From Phoronis australis (Eukaryota > Phoronida > Phoronidae): a stretch of 64,000 nucleotides of DNA. This document shows positions 1 through 11,910 of the stretch, one piece after another. The notes below the pieces were generated by a model that saw nothing but the letters and a program-made list of their open reading frames with translations, ran no database searches and was not told the DNA's origin. The position numbers and the translations under genes were made by a program. The stretch spans positions 146,753 to 210,752 of the forward strand of contig NMRA01000583.1 in assembly GCA_002633005.1 (NCBI GenBank). The letters are read 5' to 3'. Numbering within the stretch: the first letter of the stretch is position 1; each line of letters opens with the position of its first letter.

Positions 1-3
1 ATG

Positions 4-9
<6 letters not shown>

Positions 10-97
<88 letters not shown>
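10..97. repeat. (AC)n microsatellite
   Basis: An almost pure AC dinucleotide run with one AT interruption near 71. It is preceded by a short alternating TA stretch and followed by GAGAGA. No coding content. Confidence 0.97.
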
Positions 98-539
98 GAG
101 AGAAGTAGACAAACTTTGTATCAAATGAGCATGACTTCCAAGGCGTATTAGGTCTAATGACGTAGCAAGGTCATAGACATTGTCCCCCGTTTTCTTTGGA
201 AACGCAACGCAGAGTTCCAGACGGACAGACCAGAGCACTTAAGATAGACGAACGACGTACCAGCACTTAACGCTATGTAAGACCTTATCGGCATGTTTGT
301 GCATTTTGCGAAATATCTAGAAAACTAAAGATTTTAACTCAGAAAAGTGCATAGTTTCTGAAAGTAGAAAATCTGTAGAATTTCATTTTTGACTTTTTTA
401 CCAATCTGTTATTAAATGGGTCACGCAATCCTGTCTGTTTGGTAAAAATTCGTTAAAATTAAAGGTACGTTCGTAGCAAAAGAACGGTATCAACAACAAG
501 ATCAATTTTTATGTGACGTAAATATTCAACGTCAGTTCT
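98..539. other. unassigned AT-rich sequence
   Basis: No open frame with splice signals, no RNA gene and no clear repeat was recognised here. Confidence 0.5.
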
Positions 540-1345
540 CATTTTTTTACCATTATTCTAGTGTCCTAAATAACCTTAAAGAGGCATGGAACGCGAAAGC
601 TCGTCAAAACTATCTTTTAAACAATTCCTGACAAACGTACCATTTCGCAACGCCTATTACAGTCATTCAATTTCGCTGCAGTAATTTTCTCGAAAAATCA
701 CAAAATTCACGGTTTTTGAAATACGCGAGAGAAAAACTCTGTAGTCACCACAGTTTCTAATCTTCCTAATTATGATAAATGCGCGGATGCGCTCACTGTC
801 ACTCGACAAACAGTTGACCGACAAGAAGGATATTAACCGCAGGAGGCACAGATCATCATGAGTGTGATTACACACTGAATCTGGAGTCGACACCACAGTA
901 TGACACAGGCCACTGAAGCAAGCTATTTTCCCAAAGAGAATCTCAAGAGAATTTTAGAATATAATTAAATAATTGGATACTTTTGTAACTATTGCTTAAC
1001 ATCCATTATTCTTAATCCGGAAGCTGCTTGAAGTGGCCATATTTTTTGCTTACATCGAATGTAAAAGATCACATTTTCCATATAGGGGAAATGTGCTACG
1101 TCTATGTCTTGCCATTCCCAATAAGGAGATGTGTTTTGTCTTGTGAAAGAAAAATCAACGAAATGACGAGCAGTTAACATATTTGAAACTAAAAGAAAGA
1201 CGCTTTGACATCAACAGAAATTCAAAGTCTTTACGAACAAATCGTAAAAAATACCCGGTGAACAAGTTGAATTCTATTTCAGTGGCAGAAAAACACTTTA
1301 AATTATGCAATTCAGTCTGTTTTTCGCATTCCAGGCCTCTTTAAA
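540..1345 (-). repeat. interspersed repeat R1, diverged copy
   Basis: The reverse complement of this segment follows the repeat at 35845-36570 over its whole length. Matching landmarks are the block around 582-640 (GCGAAAGCTCGTCAAAA), the block around 700-790 (TCTGTAGTCAC then TTTCTAATCT), and the block 1200-1345 ending in CCAGGCCTCTTTAAAG. Copies differ by many substitutions and small indels, so this is an old copy. No protein-coding capacity was recognised in any copy, and no target duplication was found, so the element class is open. Confidence 0.7.
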
Positions 1346-1808
1346 GTGCAACCACTACATGTACTTAAATGGATGTCTGCCGTTGTTTGCACTCTGAGCA
1401 TGCGCTCAACTAGCTTCTCAACCACGGAAGAGTTGAGTTTCTAATAAAGGACTGGACAGGTGTCAAAAAGAGCGGACTCAGACGTAATCTGAACGAATGT
1501 GGCACTTTGACAATATTAAAATGATACCAAACCCGGTTTTAGCCTACTAACAGATATTTAAAACGACTTTCCATTCAATTTTATGAAACAAAATTATGCT
1601 TTCTAACGCTCTACAACCCTCAGAAGTTTAGAGGAAAACTTGAAATCTCCTTTCGAAGTCTGCAAGCGTGACCTACGCTTTTAGTGAATTACATAGCAAC
1701 TGTGGGGAAGGAAAACCCACCAAGACCCATAACATCCAATCTGTGACATAAGGAGTAGGTGTTTTTCAGTTGATTCCAAATTTTATTTTTGTAGATTGTC
1801 TGTAATGA
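1346..1808. other. unassigned sequence
   Basis: Nothing supportable was seen between the R1 copy and the foldback element. Confidence 0.5.
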
Positions 1809-4124
1809 TTGTCAGACGATTGACTGTGGGTTTGTTTAAAAGGTAGCTATGCTTTGAGATTGTGCGTAGATGGAGAGTGAATAATCCAGTAATTAATTTA
1901 TTATATGATAACCCCTAATTAGACAAATGAAACCTATTGTTAATTAAGTAATCAACTACAAAGAGTAACTACGAAAGCACCCTCTTTAAAGATTACTTTA
2001 ATCAAACAACCAAAACAATCAAATGTCTTATCTCCTATCCAAGCTAGGACTCTCCACTTGTTGGATGTCTGCCCTGTTGGTGAATCTTCGAACTACACAC
2101 ACTGTATAGCGACAGTGTACTTGCTGGTCACCGCCTTTGGTGATTAAACATTTGCAGGCAATTTCTTCTACCCGCGACTCTTCTTGCTGGTCACAGTCTC
2201 TGGCTAGTATCTTACTACCCACAATGCAAGTGACAAGCTCTTAGTTAACTTCCTGTTCATTAACCCTTGCCCTTGCCAAGATCCTTTCTAGAATCTTCCA
2301 CGAGATGGCTCTGCTGTACAGTTTCCTCTGTACACTGTAGCAAGTCTTTATGCTTCAACTACTATAGCTCATCTAATTATCTTGTTGATTTCAGCCCATA
2401 ATATAACATTCTACTTATTTAGTGATTGGCTAATAAAAACCACATGATCATATCCACTCATATTATTGGCTGTTACAACTTGTTCTCAGAATATTCTAGA
2501 ATCTCTAGAGTACTTTGACCCCAGAACCAAAGTTGTAAACACCATCTAAAAATAGATTTAACGTTAAAATACATGTCAACAAGTCTGACCCAATGATTTA
2601 AAAGTGCATACAGTATGCACAAATTTTGGGCAACTTAAAATGGATCTATTCTTACTAATTACTTAATCAATATTTATTCTGACAATGATGCATTATCAGG
2701 TGACAGAACGAAGGTTGTCTGAAATCATCAAAACAGGATTTAGTATCCTTTTATCAAATGCAGCCATGAAAATTGTTACTCGTATTTTAAGCTCTCATAA
2801 GTGTTACATTGCTCATGCATCAACTGACGTACACGGGTTTTGAACTATATTCGGGCACATTTTAATTTTCGACTGAAAATTTTCAAAACATTTGATAGCT
2901 GATAAAATGTTAGAAATTGACGAAACGTTTTTCAAAAAAGAGCAGACCCTGAAATGAGATTAATTTTGCGTCAGATTTTATCTCGCTCACTTTTATCCTG
3001 AAAATACAAAGCCGAGGCTACTCCAAAGAACGAGGCATATGGACCCCTTGTTAAGAAAGACGATTTTTTCATGATCAGTTCCCTACGAAAGTATACTCTT
3101 TATTGACAAAATTCGATGCAAAAGGTTGGCTTTTTAGATGAAATTTCAACCAAAAGTTTTCAATTTGGGAATTCGAAACTCTACTAAATTTCCACAAATC
3201 TCCATAAAAAATAATATTAATACAGCTGTCAGAATAAATATTGATTAAGTAATTAGTAAGAATAGATCCATTTTAAGTTGCCCAAAATTTGTGCTAATGC
3301 ACTTTTAAATCATGAGGTCAGACTTGTTGACATGTATTTCAACGTCAAAATCTTTTTTAGATGGTGTTTACAACTTTGGGTTCTGGGGTCAAAGTACTCT
3401 AGAGATTCTAGAATATTCTGAGAACAAATTGTAACAGCCAATAATACGAGTGGATATGATCATGTGGTTTTTATTAGCCAATCACTAAATAAGTAGAATG
3501 TTATATTATGGGCTGAAATCAACAAGACAATTAGATGAGCTATAGTAGTTGAATTATAAAGACTTGCTACAGTGTACAGAAGAAATTGTACGACAGAGCC
3601 ATCTCGTGGAAGATTCTAGAAAGGATCTTGGCAAGGGCAAGGGTTAACGATCAGGAAGTTAAGTTAGAGCTTGTCACTTGCATTGTGGTAGTAAGATACT
3701 ACTTGAAGTGTTGCGTCATCAGCCAGAGACTGTGACCAGCAAGAAGAGTCGCGGGTAGAAGAAATTGCCTGCAAGTGTTGCATCACCAGATACGGTGACT
3801 AGCAAATACACTGTCGCTATACAGTGTGTGTAGTTCGAAGATTCACCAAAAGGACAGACATCCAACAAGTGGAGAGTCCTAGCTTGGATAGCAGATAAGA
3901 CATTTGATCGTTTAGGTTGTTTGATTAAAGTAATCTTTAAAGAGGGCGCTAGCGTAGTTACTCTTTGTAGTTGATTACTTAATTAACAATACGTTTCATT
4001 TGTCTAATTAGGGGTTATCATGTAATAAATTAATTACTGGATTTGATTATTTACTCTCCATCTACGCACAATCTCAAAGCATAGCTACCTTTTAAACAAA
4101 CCCACAGTCAATCATCTGACAACA
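1809..4124. mobile_element. large foldback (long inverted repeat) element
   Basis: Two long arms are reverse complements: the left arm is about 1809-2684 and the right arm about 3227-4124, around a unique spacer of about 540 bp. Terminal matches are TTGTCAGACGATTGACTGTG on the left and CACAGTCAATCATCTGACAA on the right. The match continues through the TAATTA-rich block near 1890-1960 / 3950-4030 and the CTAGAATCTCTAGAGTACTT block near 2500 / 3395. The right arm carries small extra insertions near 3695-3800. No transposase frame was seen; the short open frames inside the arms are by-products. The structure fits a non-autonomous foldback DNA transposon; no target-site duplication was certain. 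Confidence 0.85.
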
Positions 4125-6328
4125 GCCGTATTTAAACATCCCATTAACTATTTTTGAAGTTGCACGTTCGACTCGGCAAAGTCGTCGATGCCTCCAAACA
4201 CAAAACGAACACTTACGCCCGAGGAGAACGCGGGGAAGAGTAAGTGAGCAGGTGAATCGCCGTTTGACGTTTTCTTCAAAATTAATCAAGTACAAAGCCA
4301 CATGTGAAACCGAACTAAAAATGCATATTTACTGTTACCTCTGGTTGCAAATTCCTTGAGGAATTCTACGCCCGTTATTCTTTTACGTGTAGATATGACA
4401 GCAAAACTGTTCCGCCTCTCAGTTTCAGATTGGTTACATAACCAGTCTCTTAACAACTCCTGATTGGATGGTTCCTTCCAACGTAGTTACACAGCCACTT
4501 TTACGTAATCCCCTGGAAAACTAAAATACAAAAAATTAAAAACACCTACTTTACTACGCAGAAATTGAAATAATGGCCCTAACTGGAATTTTCAATTCTC
4601 GGTGAGACTTCCTTTAAAATTCAGAAATTGCTCCATATACAAAACGTAACAACTTGAACTCATTACCCTTAAACCAAGAAATTGAGATGCAAACAAAATT
4701 AAAATTATAAAAATAAAACATCTTACAAAATATGCGCAACTGAGAACAGCAAAAAATGCCAGGAAACATAAAATCTCAGGAGCACGTGACCACGGAAATG
4801 ATGGCGTCATTTACTCGAAGGAAGAGAGCTGAAACAAATGACGACCTGAGAGATCTGTGACCAGTTGCATGATGCTTTCCCAAATGGGACTCAATAAAAT
4901 TACCTTAACCGTTTACGAATATGCGTTTTTGTTTATCCACAAATTTTATGCGTTTCCATCATTTCATCTGTATTACGAGCTTATTTTTCTACCTGGCCAA
5001 TGACATTGTTTAATAGTTTACCATTGAAACTGATTACGGTCTTATGTAAAAGATGTATTCGCGTGCTCCTAACTACGCTAATGTATAGCAGGAAGTAAAC
5101 AACAATGGAATTTCACTCATCTAAGCTAAGAGAAGTTCAATAGTATTCATTGGCAATTGTAAATAAGAAAACAAAAAACTAACGCTAACGACGTACCTTG
5201 AGGACTCGCATGTGCATAACCCGCAGCATGCAGTGTGAGATTCCACAACATAACGTTACGATACATACTGGACAACTGAAGTTGAGGATTTGCGGAGGAT
5301 CATTTTCGACACAAAACTCTTTCTTAAGAATATTTGGCAATTTTCAACCTACTTCATATTCACATCATCATTATACGTTGTGTTTCTAGCAAATTTGACC
5401 AAGTAATCACAGATAAGGACTTATCGTGCAAATTCCACTTTAATCCTTCATTGAACGAAAGGATCCCTCTTGATTTTCTATAATATTGAAAATTCAACTT
5501 TAACTTTACGTTCATTCTCAGTGAGTATCAAAGCCATAAATATACAACATAATTAAAATAAATGTGCATAAGAGAAGTCAGTGAGGGTTTAGGTCCACAG
5601 ATGCGATGACAATTAAAGAATATTGTTGTGTTTCAATTTGAGACTCTTTAGTACAACCGAACACAGTAGTCTGCAATAGTCAATTATCCACATTTCAATA
5701 GAATGCGCAGATATCTGTATTTGCTAGCGAAACATTACCCAACAATAAGCACTTGCATAATTGGTTCCGACGTCATAGCATTCGGGGATCACGTGCTCCT
5801 GGATGGTCACGTGTTGGTCACGTGTTCTTAATATGGTTGCTTTTTTGCTGTCAAATGATTCGGTTGTGGCATTGGTACGCAATAGTTCTGGTGTCTCAGG
5901 CATGGGTGTATGGGTGTGTTTTAATCTGATACGACGTAAAATTTCGGTTTTTGATAGTTTTTTTTCCGCACAGTGAATTCTTACACGGAAAATGTGGTCC
6001 ATGGGGTTGACATTGGCAGCGCCCTTGCAGCCACATGAAGGGGCTGTGAAAGAACTAACTGCGCGCTGGAGGCCTCAGAAAGGCCAAGGGGGCGTGGCAA
6101 AGGAAACTGGAACGGTGAGGTGGCACTATGCAGTTAGACTGCAGTCACGATCAATTTGCACTCCCTATATAATATTTCTTGGGGTGACTTCCAAAATTCG
6201 TTCCCATCGAGCAGTTTTCCCAAAATTCAGTAAAATTGATAATATCCCTCTAAAGCGACGAAAAATCCAAATTTCATCACAAACACAGCTTTTGTTATAA
6301 TCATTGAAACAGATCTCAACTTTTGCAG
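4125..6328. other. no gene recognised
   Basis: Several open frames of 60-100 codons overlap on both strands here, but none shows a known domain or a consistent splice structure. Two CACGTG E-box-like sites lie near 5805-5825 as TCACGTG repeats. They have no associated gene that I can see. Confidence 0.5.
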
Positions 6329-6425
6329 GTCATGCTCTCAGTGAATAATGAAACTTTTTGCCAAGCCATAAATGACCGTCCATCTCAGTTAGGAAAGGAC
6401 GGAGAGCAATTTTGTAAAGATACAT
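6329..6425 (+). CDS. candidate internal exon, cysteine-containing
   Basis: A 97-nt open segment bounded by a good acceptor (TTTTGCAG at 6321-6328) and a strong donor (GTAAGT from 6426). In phase 0 it reads a protein-like segment with NNETFCQAINDRPS and GEQFCKDT, leaving one base in phase 1; the other two phases contain stops. Its neighbours are unclear: it lies 830 bp upstream of the signal-peptide exon at 7257 and so would belong to a different or upstream-extended transcript. No family was recognised. A chance combination of open frame and splice signals is possible. Confidence 0.28.
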
Positions 6426-7256
6426 GTAAGTGACCAACTTTGTGGACGGACGCGGTTTTATGAAATAACATACATCAAGGATTTAACAAATTCATTCCAA
6501 CTGGACTGTTTTATAGTTAACTTTTTTCTTTCACACTATATTATAATTTTTGCTTCATTGTGAAGTGATAGAAAATTTCCAAATATGCGTGTTTAATTTT
6601 TAGTCAGTTATGCAAAGTAGTCATTAAAATAACGAAATAATTCTTAACAGCACATAAAGAATAAGTTAACGCTTCTTTTATCTTGGTCAACAAGTGTGCT
6701 AATATCAAACAAATCGGTGATTTTCTATATTTAGCCGTCTTTCTAGTGTTTACATGGAATAACTCTTTCTTCTAGGCCCCGATAAAATATAAACTTAATA
6801 CCAATTATTGCTGACACAAAAGTGGCCAATGGACACGATAGTTTTGAAAACGAAACCGAAACAAGCTGCGACAGTAATTTGGTTTTACGTTCACGACACC
6901 TGACAGGAGTCTGTATAAACGTGCGCAGACATATCAAGGATACACATTTCGTCGTGGAAGAAATTGCAGTAATTAAGGTTTTTATGGTAAGTTGACTTAA
7001 TTAGAATATCATGTAAGAATTGCTGGAAAACACGCCCCAGATTTTGACGGAGTCGATTATAAAAATGTTTGCACTATTGTCATACGGCCATTTTTTCAAC
7101 TGAACTTGAATGGCCAGTGACATGTAAAGAACCGCACTGTTGACACTTGAAACTGTTCATAAAACTCTTATAAGCTATATTAAATTCTGAACCTCACTTA
7201 GTAATTTTAATTACAAAATGTCTACGCACAGCAACAACACTGAACGAGACTGAGCA

Positions 7257-7335
7257 ATGGCGCTGACTTTGACGATGAAAGTGCTCATGATTGTCATGCT
7301 GGCTGGGCCATCGTGTGAAGCTTTAAGCCAGTCAG
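7257..7335 (+). CDS. signal-peptide exon of a putative membrane protein
   Basis: ATG at 7257 opens a frame reading MALTLTMKVLMIVMLAG followed by PSCEALSQS. This is a classic signal peptide: a short start, a lysine, a hydrophobic core and small residues before the likely cleavage after CEA. The frame runs straight into a donor, G|GTAAGC at 7336, leaving phase 1. The next exon compatible in phase is 9527-9653. I infer the first coding exon of a secreted or membrane protein whose terminal exon may be at 20473. The choice of ATG rests on the signal peptide and the donor; no promoter was identified. Confidence 0.6.
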
Positions 7336-7764
7336 GTAAGCGTATTTATTTCCAAAAATATAACGTTTTTCTAAACCAACAAATACCACCAGATTGAGAA
7401 AATAGACGATTATTGAAAAAACGTGGACTCCTGGGTAAAGGTGGGTGCGAAGAGGCGGTCGGTGTAGTCAGCCGGTCAAAATCAACAGTTTTAGGTTTTA
7501 ATTTTATGGCGCAGTCATGTTAAAAGCCACTCGAATCACTTATAGTCACCTCTTGAAATTTATAGGGTTGCCAAGCTTAAATGTGCACCATTGCCATGGT
7601 AACGAGGTATTTTGCCAATCATAATTCAACAATATCACTTTTGAGACCAACGTGTTGTTAGGTAACTCCTCTCAGAGTGCTCGCCAGATCAGGGTTTAAC
7701 CCCCAAAAAGGATAAGTTACGGCTGTCGCACGAATGCGGAAAACTTGTGCCACTTCTTGCCTAA

Positions 7765-8016
7765 ACAAAATAGGATATTAAAATTGTCTTACTGTAGTGC
7801 ACAAAATAGGATATTAAAATTGTCTTACTGTAGTGCACAAAATAGGATATTAAAATTGTCTTACTGTAGTGCACAAAATAGGATATTAAAATTGTCTTAC
7901 TGTAGTGCACAAAATAGGATATTAAAACTGTCTTACTGTAGTGCACAAAATAGGATATTAAAATTGTCTTACTGTAGTGCACAAAATAGGATATTAAAAT
8001 TGTCTTAATGTAGTGC
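7765..8016. repeat. 36-bp minisatellite, seven tandem units
   Basis: Seven head-to-tail units of exactly 36 bp, beginning ACAAAATAGGATATTAAAAT and ending in TGTAGTGC, start at 7765, 7801, 7837, 7873, 7909, 7945 and 7981. Unit 5 has one T-to-C change (TTAAAACTG) and unit 7 has ACTG changed to AATG. Because 36 is a multiple of three, frames stay open on both strands through the array. Those frames are by-products, not genes. The array lies in the intron after the signal-peptide exon. Confidence 0.97.
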
Positions 8017-9526
8017 CCCTGGGCTGGTATCACATATCTGTTTGTTTGATTTATTTGAGAATCATTACGGTACGGCTGTACATAACCGCAAAACCGGTTA
8101 ATGTGATTCGTACCTCAGAAAGTGCAAGTGACTAGCTGCTGCATGCGTTCTTCATTCACCTGCACGCACAAATGTTTTAAACATTACATCGGCATTATTT
8201 TTTCAAAAGAAAACGAAATAGGTTGATTTTTGTCGCTCTCAAGAATGCCTTATCTTTCGTACCGGAAGCGCGATTCATATTAGCGCTGTACTTGTTAGCA
8301 TGCCAGCTTGCTGTATGAAGACTAGCGTCAAAATACAGCAACTAAAAAATTTTTTTGAGAGCTCACTTCACTTAGACCTCAAAGCCTCACACCACCAGGG
8401 TAGTTCTGCTTGTCACTTAATCATGCAAATTCTGTAAGTCAAAGCGATATCCTTTTTGCCCGTTACAACCGTTACATCTATTTTCATAAACTACACAGTC
8501 TCATCCCGGATGAATTTGTTACGACGCGGACATCTCAACCAGTCCGAAAGTAGAGAGATGGAGAACTTGTTACGAACAGGACTGATTATTTGTTCAAACT
8601 AAATGACATTATTAACAACTCAGATTTTAAAAATGAACATGATCCCTCTTAGCTGAACGCGAGCAACGGCTTCAGAACTGTTTATAACTCGCGGGACGTG
8701 GGGTACTGACGTGATCTCAACCCAGTGGTTCCCAACCTACACCGTCCAACCCTTTCACTAACTCGCGCCTGATTATTTTTAATGTCTTACGTTGTTCTGG
8801 GACTTTTCATTAATAGAAAGAACATTATAAAACTTTCCGGAATGTACCCAATCATCCTACAACCATATAATAAGCTCTAGAATGTTCCACACTATGGTTC
8901 TATATCACTCACATATACTGGCAAGTACTAAAATGTTCTCAATTCTAAAGAAACCACATAATCACTAGACTGCCGTCGTATAAATGACACCGAAACATGT
9001 CAAGTTTTAAAACCGTTGTTGTTTTCTTGAATTTAAAATGTACCAAGTTAAAACTACTCTCCACAGTTGCAGATTTGGGTGTAATAGCAACAATCATCCG
9101 ATTTTTGAAACAATAGTGCTAGCTATTACCTTTCCACTTCATTAGCTCAGATCTACATCAATACAAAGAGCGTGCTGAATAGGCAACATAAAAGTTGTCT
9201 TGGGCTATGGGAATCTGAGTGGTAAACAGTACTGTAAGCCAGAACTTCTCCACATGTACGGAGCTAAAACCATTGTCAACCTACCGTTTGTGTCATAAGT
9301 ACGAAAATATACAGAACTCTAAGATCCTTTAAGACGATTGTCAATGTCGAACAAAAAGATCAAGCAAGCACCCCTGTTGGTGGTACTCGACCGTATTACA
9401 TGACATATAGCGTGTTAAACAGGGAATTAGGAAACTATTATATTGCGATGTTGTTGTCTAAACTGTAATGATTGAGGGAGGACGGATATTGAGCCTCACG
9501 AGAAGTTCCAAACCATCTAATTGCAG
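8017..9526. other. intronic sequence, nothing recognised
   Basis: No exon with agreeing splice phases and no repeat copy was recognised between the minisatellite and the exon at 9527. Confidence 0.45.
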
Positions 9527-9653
9527 CAAGTTACTACACGTCTGGATCAGACTGCGTTAAAAGCGAGACTAACGGACGCCAGTACTATGAACTGACACCA
9601 TCCATAGATGTCGCGGTAGTCAATGGTAGATATCTCTCATCGACTCCGAGCAA
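9527..9653 (+). CDS. ectodomain exon of the putative membrane protein
   Basis: Bounded by acceptor TAATTGCAG (ending 9526) and donor GTAAGT (from 9654). It enters in phase 1, matching the signal-peptide exon at 7257-7335, and leaves in phase 2. The reading includes SYYTSGSDCVKSETNG and QYYELTPSIDVAVVNG: polar, aromatic-rich and with one cysteine, as in extracellular beta-sandwich domains. Length is 127 nt. No named family was recognised. The phase match on both sides (to 7335 and to 11294) is the main reason to accept it. Confidence 0.5.
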
Positions 9654-9821
9654 GTAAGTTATTAGAAACCTCAAATAACTGATTAGTTTTACGGTTGAAA
9701 ATGATCAACTGAAAACTATTACTTCACCTAAAACAATACTACTTTGATAATACCTTCATGAATACAGGAGGAAAGATGATGTACATTGTCTGAGAATACA
9801 TTTTGGTTTCATGCTTTGCAG

Positions 9822-10019
9822 GGAAATGAATGTGAGAAATCTTTCCTGAATACTAATTGGTGCATGGATTTTTTTGATACTCTATTCATTCACAACATTT
9901 CCTTGAACTATAAAGGCAGCATCACTGAAATACGTACATGTGCAGATAAGGTTGCCTCTACAGCAAATTTTCACGCGACGACTGATAGCACTATTTCCAC
10001 GCACGGAATAAATGTTCTG
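9822..10019 (+). CDS. candidate exon with four cysteines, not phase-compatible with its neighbours
   Basis: A 198-nt (66-codon) open segment between acceptor TTTGCAG (ending 9821) and donor GTAAGC (from 10020), phase 0 to 0. It reads NECEKSFLNTNWCMDFFDTL, then SLNYKGSITEIRTCADKV, with N-glycosylation sequons NIS and later NAT-like contexts. It looks extracellular, but its phase 0 entry does not follow the phase 2 exit of 9527-9653. It may be an alternative exon, part of another gene, or a chance open frame. Confidence 0.3.
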
Positions 10020-10744
10020 GTAAGCCAACACAAGATTTCGCTCCCATAAGAATCATCTTGCCCGTCCAATCAAGATGCTATTACAGCTGGTTTCTATTAA
10101 TAGAACGTACTATTCTGTTCTAATCAACTAAAATTTATTTTTTACTCAACTCTTTATTTTTGGTCGATTCAAAAACAAAAGAATTCCAATTTCACAAAGA
10201 AATATGGTTGCGCGTTGTAATTGAGGTGATTTGCACCACCATTAGTGAGGGACTAATTGACTATAAAGATTAGAATGAGGTAACTTTCAAGGACTATAAA
10301 TCACTATGTAGCCTGTGGCCTGCCAAACAGGAGGCAAAATGGTAAGTGAATATAAGACGAAAATGAATTGCAATTTGAATTGAAAAGCTAACTTCTTATA
10401 CTAGCACCGTCTATACTTGTAGTACCTGACCCATGTCTCGTAACCGACGAAGAAAATTACCCAGTAATTTAGCATAGGGCCTTATATTGTAGTATGGCCT
10501 CATGGTTGAAATTAAGGTCAGAATATTGTAATTGTACTCGTTTTATTTTTAAATCCTCCACGGTCATCCTACATGCCCACTTAAGGACAGCGTGCTCGCA
10601 AATTTGAAGTTAAGTACGTGATTTCACTGTCAGTAATAACTAATGCAATATTTTGATGGAACACAAAATCAATATAATTGTAGATGATTATAGATGATGG
10701 GTAGAAAAGAAATGAAATGACCTTAGATTTAGCCATAATAAGAC

Positions 10745-11151
10745 CAGGGCCTGGTCTCTAATCTTTGTACTCGAAACGAACTCGAAACTATTTTTGGCAA
10801 TTTCTCTGCTCCTTTTGTGCGAACTTAAGATAATTGGTTATCAGACTGTGCTCGAATACATTATAGTTTATGCATAGGAGTTTCTAGTTCAAGTTTGCCC
10901 TTGAGGACACTGATATTCGTGTTACAAACTCGAGTAAAAACTTGAAATTTCGAGTTCAAACTCGAACTTATTGCTTTAATATTGGGTTTACAAACTGTGA
11001 ACTAAGGGCAATAAATTATCTACGTAAGTTATTGTGTACTCGAGCATAGAATATTAGACACTTATCCTGAGTTCGCCCAAAAGTACAGTAGAAAATGCCA
11101 AACCTAATTTCGAGTTCCATTTCGAGTAAAGAGATTGGAGACCGGGCCCAG
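10745..11151. mobile_element. MITE with long terminal inverted repeats rich in ACTCGAA
   Basis: About 100 bp at each end are inverted copies. The left end reads CAGGGCCTGGTCTCTAATCT and then GTACTCGAAACGAACTCGAA. The reverse complement of the right end (about 11048-11151) reads CTGGGCCCGGTCTCCAATCT, then TACTCGAAATGGAACTCGAA. The match continues through GGCAATTTCTCTG / GGCATTTTCTACTG and GTGCGAACTTAAGATAA / GGGCGAACTCAGGATAA. The interior has more ACTCGAG/ACTCGAA motifs (10925-10975). No open frame fits a transposase, so it is non-autonomous. The target duplication is not clear. Confidence 0.8.
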
Positions 11152-11293
11152 TATACATGTGGAGATATGCAAATTTGTAGTGGCATGAACAGTAAAACTA
11201 GTACTTTAAAGTTGAGTGCACGAGGCAAACTGACTGAGTAGTCGAAAGACGCACCTTGATATCAACAGAGATTCTCAATTCATTTTGCTTTAG

Positions 11294-11411
11294 GTGCTAC
11301 ATGGCTTTCAAGTCCGACCGAGATATGGTGGCAGATTTCTTGCTCCTCAACATTACTAACGCGGGAGTGACGTTGTACGTGTACAGCTCAACAAACGACG
11401 CACCTTATTGG
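11294..11411 (+). CDS. ectodomain exon (CUB-like or similar beta-sandwich)
   Basis: Bounded by acceptor TTGCTTTAG (ending 11293) and donor GTAATG (from 11412). It enters in phase 2, matching the exit of 9527-9653, and leaves in phase 0. The 39 codons read CYMAFKSDRDMVADFLLLNI, then TNAGVTLYVYSS and PYW. Alternating hydrophobic residues around FLLLNITNAGVTLYVY and an N-glycosylation sequon (NIT) suggest a strand-rich extracellular domain. CUB-like is an inference from pattern, not a firm match. It precedes the short exon 12893-12923 in a compatible phase. Confidence 0.5.
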
Positions 11412-11910
11412 GTAATGTCATAGATTTTGGAAACAATGTGACACGGTTGTATGCGCCTACCCCACGTTTCAGTCCCTTATATGGTCGCCATGTAGACATG
11501 CGGATTGGTGTGTTGTGACCGCGGCCACACGGACCCGTTTATTTGTCAACATTTATAACTATTTATTCTGGAAGTCCTTCTTAATGAATTAACAGTGGTT
11601 TCCAGGAGGGCTCTACCAATGAGAATATGGTATATGTACGCAGTATTGAACAGAAGGCCAGAGATAAGAACATTGTCAGACACTTTTTCATACTGATAGA
11701 AATCAAGTGGCGACTTTCTATTTCTGAAAGAAAAAGGCGCCTGTCCTTTCAATACCGTGGTATACATGGCAACATCAACTAAAACTTAATAAGTTTAAAA
11801 AGAATCTATAATTTTTAATAAAGTGTGCAAAATTAAATCGTGAACAAATAAGATAAACATACGTAACAGTGAGTACACAAGTAAAGCAATACAATGCATG
11901 AAACAGTAAA
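11412..11910. other. intronic sequence, nothing recognised
   Basis: No exon, repeat or RNA gene was recognised. A short open frame on the minus strand here lacks splice support. Confidence 0.4.

Noticed and set aside
7761-8033. Repeat protein encoded by the 36-bp minisatellite
   Set aside because: Both strands are equally open because the unit is a multiple of three; no start context or splice evidence favours either.
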